The notes under the pieces: model-generated
The model's database searches: none
What the model was told of the DNA's origin: nothing
Seen by the model: the letters and a program-made list of their open reading frames with translations, nothing else
Shown: positions 5,870 through 7,583 of the stretch, piece after piece
How positions within the stretch are numbered: position 1 is the first letter of the stretch
How the letters are laid out: each line of letters begins with the position of its first letter
Source: an uncultured Ventosimonas sp.
GTDB taxonomy: Bacteria > Pseudomonadota > Gammaproteobacteria > Pseudomonadales > Pseudomonadaceae
Length of the DNA stretch: 7,583 nucleotides
NCBI GenBank assembly: GCA_945283395.1
Contig: CALYQH010000066.1
Location: 1-7,583 of the forward strand
Direction: 5' to 3'
Translations under genes and position numbers: made by a program

Positions 5870-7542
5870 TATTGTCCCCATGAATCCCGCAAAGTTATAG
5901 TTCTATTAAAAACCAATGCCTCAGGTTTACTATCTTTACTATCTAAACAAAAGTAACCCTCTCTCTCAAATTGGAATCTATCCTCAAGGCTGGCTTCTGC
6001 TAACGAAGTTTCTGCTCTGCATCCTTTTAGAACTACTAAAGACTGAGTGTTTATATTATCTAAAAAACTTCCTCCCTCTTCTGTCTTTTCAGGATTGGCA
6101 GATTTAAATAGCCTATCATACAACCTCACCTCACATGGGATGCTTTGCTTTGCTGGCACCCAATGGATAACTCCTTTTACTTTACGCCCTTCTGGATTTT
6201 TGCCAAGTGTCTTTGGATCATAAGAGCAATGTAGCTCTACTATATTTCCTTGTGCATCTTTAATAGCTTTTTCAGCTTTAATCACGTAGCTACCCCGTAA
6301 TCTAACTTCACCTTCAGGTATCAAACGTTTATAGCCCTTTGGAGGATTCTCATTATAGTCATTTTGATCTATATAAATTTCTCGCTCAAAAGGTAATTGC
6401 CTTTTACCTAATTGTTCATTTTTAGGATGACGAGATAACTCTAAAATTTCTATTTTATCTTCTGGATAATTGGTAATAACTACTTTTAGTGGCTTTAAGA
6501 CACACATAGCGCGGGGGGCATTAGCATCTAAATTTTCTCTTATGCAAAACTCTAATACTCCAAGATCTACTATCGCGTCAGCACGACCAACACCTATCCG
6601 CTCACAAAAATCACGAATAGCAACCGCGGTAAAACCACGTCGCCGAAAACCTGAAATAGTAGACATCCGCGGGTCATCCCAGCCATCCACATATTTTTCA
6701 TCCACTAGTAATTTAAGTTTTCTTTTACTTGTGATAGTGTAGTTTAAGTTCAAACGAGCAAATTCATATTGGTGCGGTTTACTAGGTACAGGAAGATTAT
6801 CTAAAAACCATTCATAAAGTGGCCTATGATCTTCAAATTCTAGAGTACAAATAGAGTGAGTAATACCTTCAATAGCGTCTGATTGCCCATGTGTAAAATC
6901 ATAACTAGGATAAATACACCATTGATTACCCGTTTGGTGATGCTCTGCATGACGTATACGATATAGAATTGGGTCACGTAAATTCATATTAGGTGAAGCC
7001 ATATCTATTTTAGCTCTTAATACTTTTTCACCATCTTTGAATTCACCATTTTTCATACGAGCAAATAAATCTAAATTTTCTTCAATGCTTCTGTTGCGAT
7101 AAGGACTATTCTTGCCTGCCTCATGCAATGAACCACGGTATATCCTCGCTTCTTCAGGAGATAAATCACAAACATAAGCTTTACCTTGCTTTATCAGATA
7201 AACAGCCCATTTATGTAATTGTTCAAAATAATCAGAAGCGTGACACATAGAACCCGTCCAATGAAAACCTAGCCATTCTACATCATGTTTAATTGCATCT
7301 ATATATTCTTGTTCTTCTTTGGTAGGATTCGTATCATCAAATCTTAAATGACATACGCCATTAAATTCATTAGCCAAACCAAAATTCAAACAGATAGATT
7401 TTGCATGGCCTATATGTAAATAACCATTTGGCTCAGGGGGGAAACGGGTAATAACCTTTTGACAACGCCCTGCTTGTAAGTCTTCTCTGACAATTTGACG
7501 AATAAAATTATTGGCAGGTAAAGAGGTTTCTGAATTACTCAT
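5869..7542 (-). CDS. glnS: Glutaminyl-tRNA synthetase
   Basis: GlnRS is a class I synthetase that charges tRNA-Gln with glutamine directly, so this organism should not depend on the amidotransferase route for Gln-tRNA. Counting from the chosen start (557 residues, against 554 in E. coli), the protein begins [18 protein letters not shown]. It carries [17 protein letters not shown] at 33-49 with HIGH at 43-46, LRFDDTNP at 66-73, and the GWDDPRM segment at 287-293. The two anticodon-binding beta-barrels follow to the end. The second ATP signature reads ITSKRKL at 270-276 where E. coli has VMSKRKL, so Met is replaced by Thr while Ser and Lys stay. An in-frame ATG five codons upstream (7557) adds MVIYI, which does not match relatives; neither start has a strong ribosome binding site. 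It is the first visible gene of the operon with cysS, and its promoter lies beyond the window or in the last bases. Confidence 0.96.
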   Translation of the reverse strand: MSNSETSLPANNFIRQIVREDLQAGRCQKVITRFPPEPNGYLHIGHAKSICLNFGLANEFNGVCHLRFDDTNPTKEEQEYIDAIKHDVEWLGFHWTGSMCHASDYFEQLHKWAVYLIKQGKAYVCDLSPEEARIYRGSLHEAGKNSPYRNRSIEENLDLFARMKNGEFKDGEKVLRAKIDMASPNMNLRDPILYRIRHAEHHQTGNQWCIYPSYDFTHGQSDAIEGITHSICTLEFEDHRPLYEWFLDNLPVPSKPHQYEFARLNLNYTITSKRKLKLLVDEKYVDGWDDPRMSTISGFRRRGFTAVAIRDFCERIGVGRADAIVDLGVLEFCIRENLDANAPRAMCVLKPLKVVITNYPEDKIEILELSRHPKNEQLGKRQLPFEREIYIDQNDYNENPPKGYKRLIPEGEVRLRGSYVIKAEKAIKDAQGNIVELHCSYDPKTLGKNPEGRKVKGVIHWVPAKQSIPCEVRLYDRLFKSANPEKTEEGGSFLDNINTQSLVVLKGCRAETSLAEASLEDRFQFEREGYFCLDSKDSKPEALVFNRTITLRDSWGQ

Positions 7543-7583
7543 AATATATATAACCATTACTATTAATGACGCGCCTTAAACAG

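Noticed and set aside
7563..7583. Possible last codons of a gene upstream of glnS on the minus strand (reading LFKARH and a TAA at 7565-7563)
   Set aside because: Only 21 bases are visible. Another frame is also open across this edge, so neither frame nor product can be decided.

Overview
The window is AT-rich DNA with ordinary bacterial gene architecture. The housekeeping proteins (FolB, PlsY, TsaD, CysRS, GlnRS) read like gammaproteobacterial versions. A bacterial GlnRS and the folB/plsY divergent pair also fit that class. The strong A+T bias and long, gene-poor, very AT-rich spacers suggest a host-associated or reduced-genome lineage, for example something near Legionellales or another low-GC gamma group. 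Genus cannot be decided from this sequence.

Layout, left to right. At 32-127 (minus) lies a 31-residue single-pass membrane microprotein with a good Shine-Dalgarno, followed by about 460 bases without a convincing gene. folB (minus, 589-942) and plsY (plus, 991-1560) are divergent and share a 48-base spacer. tsaD (minus, 1584-2612) converges on plsY and has its own likely promoter. Upstream of tsaD, on the same strand, is a YdhR-type small monooxygenase (2685-2996) with a very strong ribosome binding site. A 343-base, extremely AT-rich spacer follows. Next come an HxlR-type regulator (minus, 3340-3672) and, divergent from it, a cysteine-rich protein resembling the TIGR04076 family (plus, 3775-4101), sharing a 102-base promoter region. 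A 376-base spacer (4102-4477) holds several inverted repeats and ends in a strong hairpin directly after the cysS stop codon. The right third is a glnS-cysS operon on the minus strand (glnS 5869-7542, cysS 4478-5869), joined by a TAATG stop/start overlap.

How the genes relate. The core genes serve separate basic pathways: folate (FolB), phospholipid entry (PlsY), the tRNA t6A modification (TsaD), and glutamine and cysteine tRNA charging (GlnS, CysS). The three small genes between tsaD and cysS (YdhR-like, HxlR, Cys-rich protein) are the only accessory block. By family they suggest response to reactive small molecules or redox stress, with HxlR probably controlling its divergent neighbour. That functional link is inference.

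I found no RNA gene, insertion sequence, CRISPR array, phage gene or toxin-antitoxin module, and nothing that clearly amounts to a new multi-gene system. The items most worth a second look are the HxlR/Cys-rich pair, the edge microprotein, and the hairpins and palindromes in 4102-4477.
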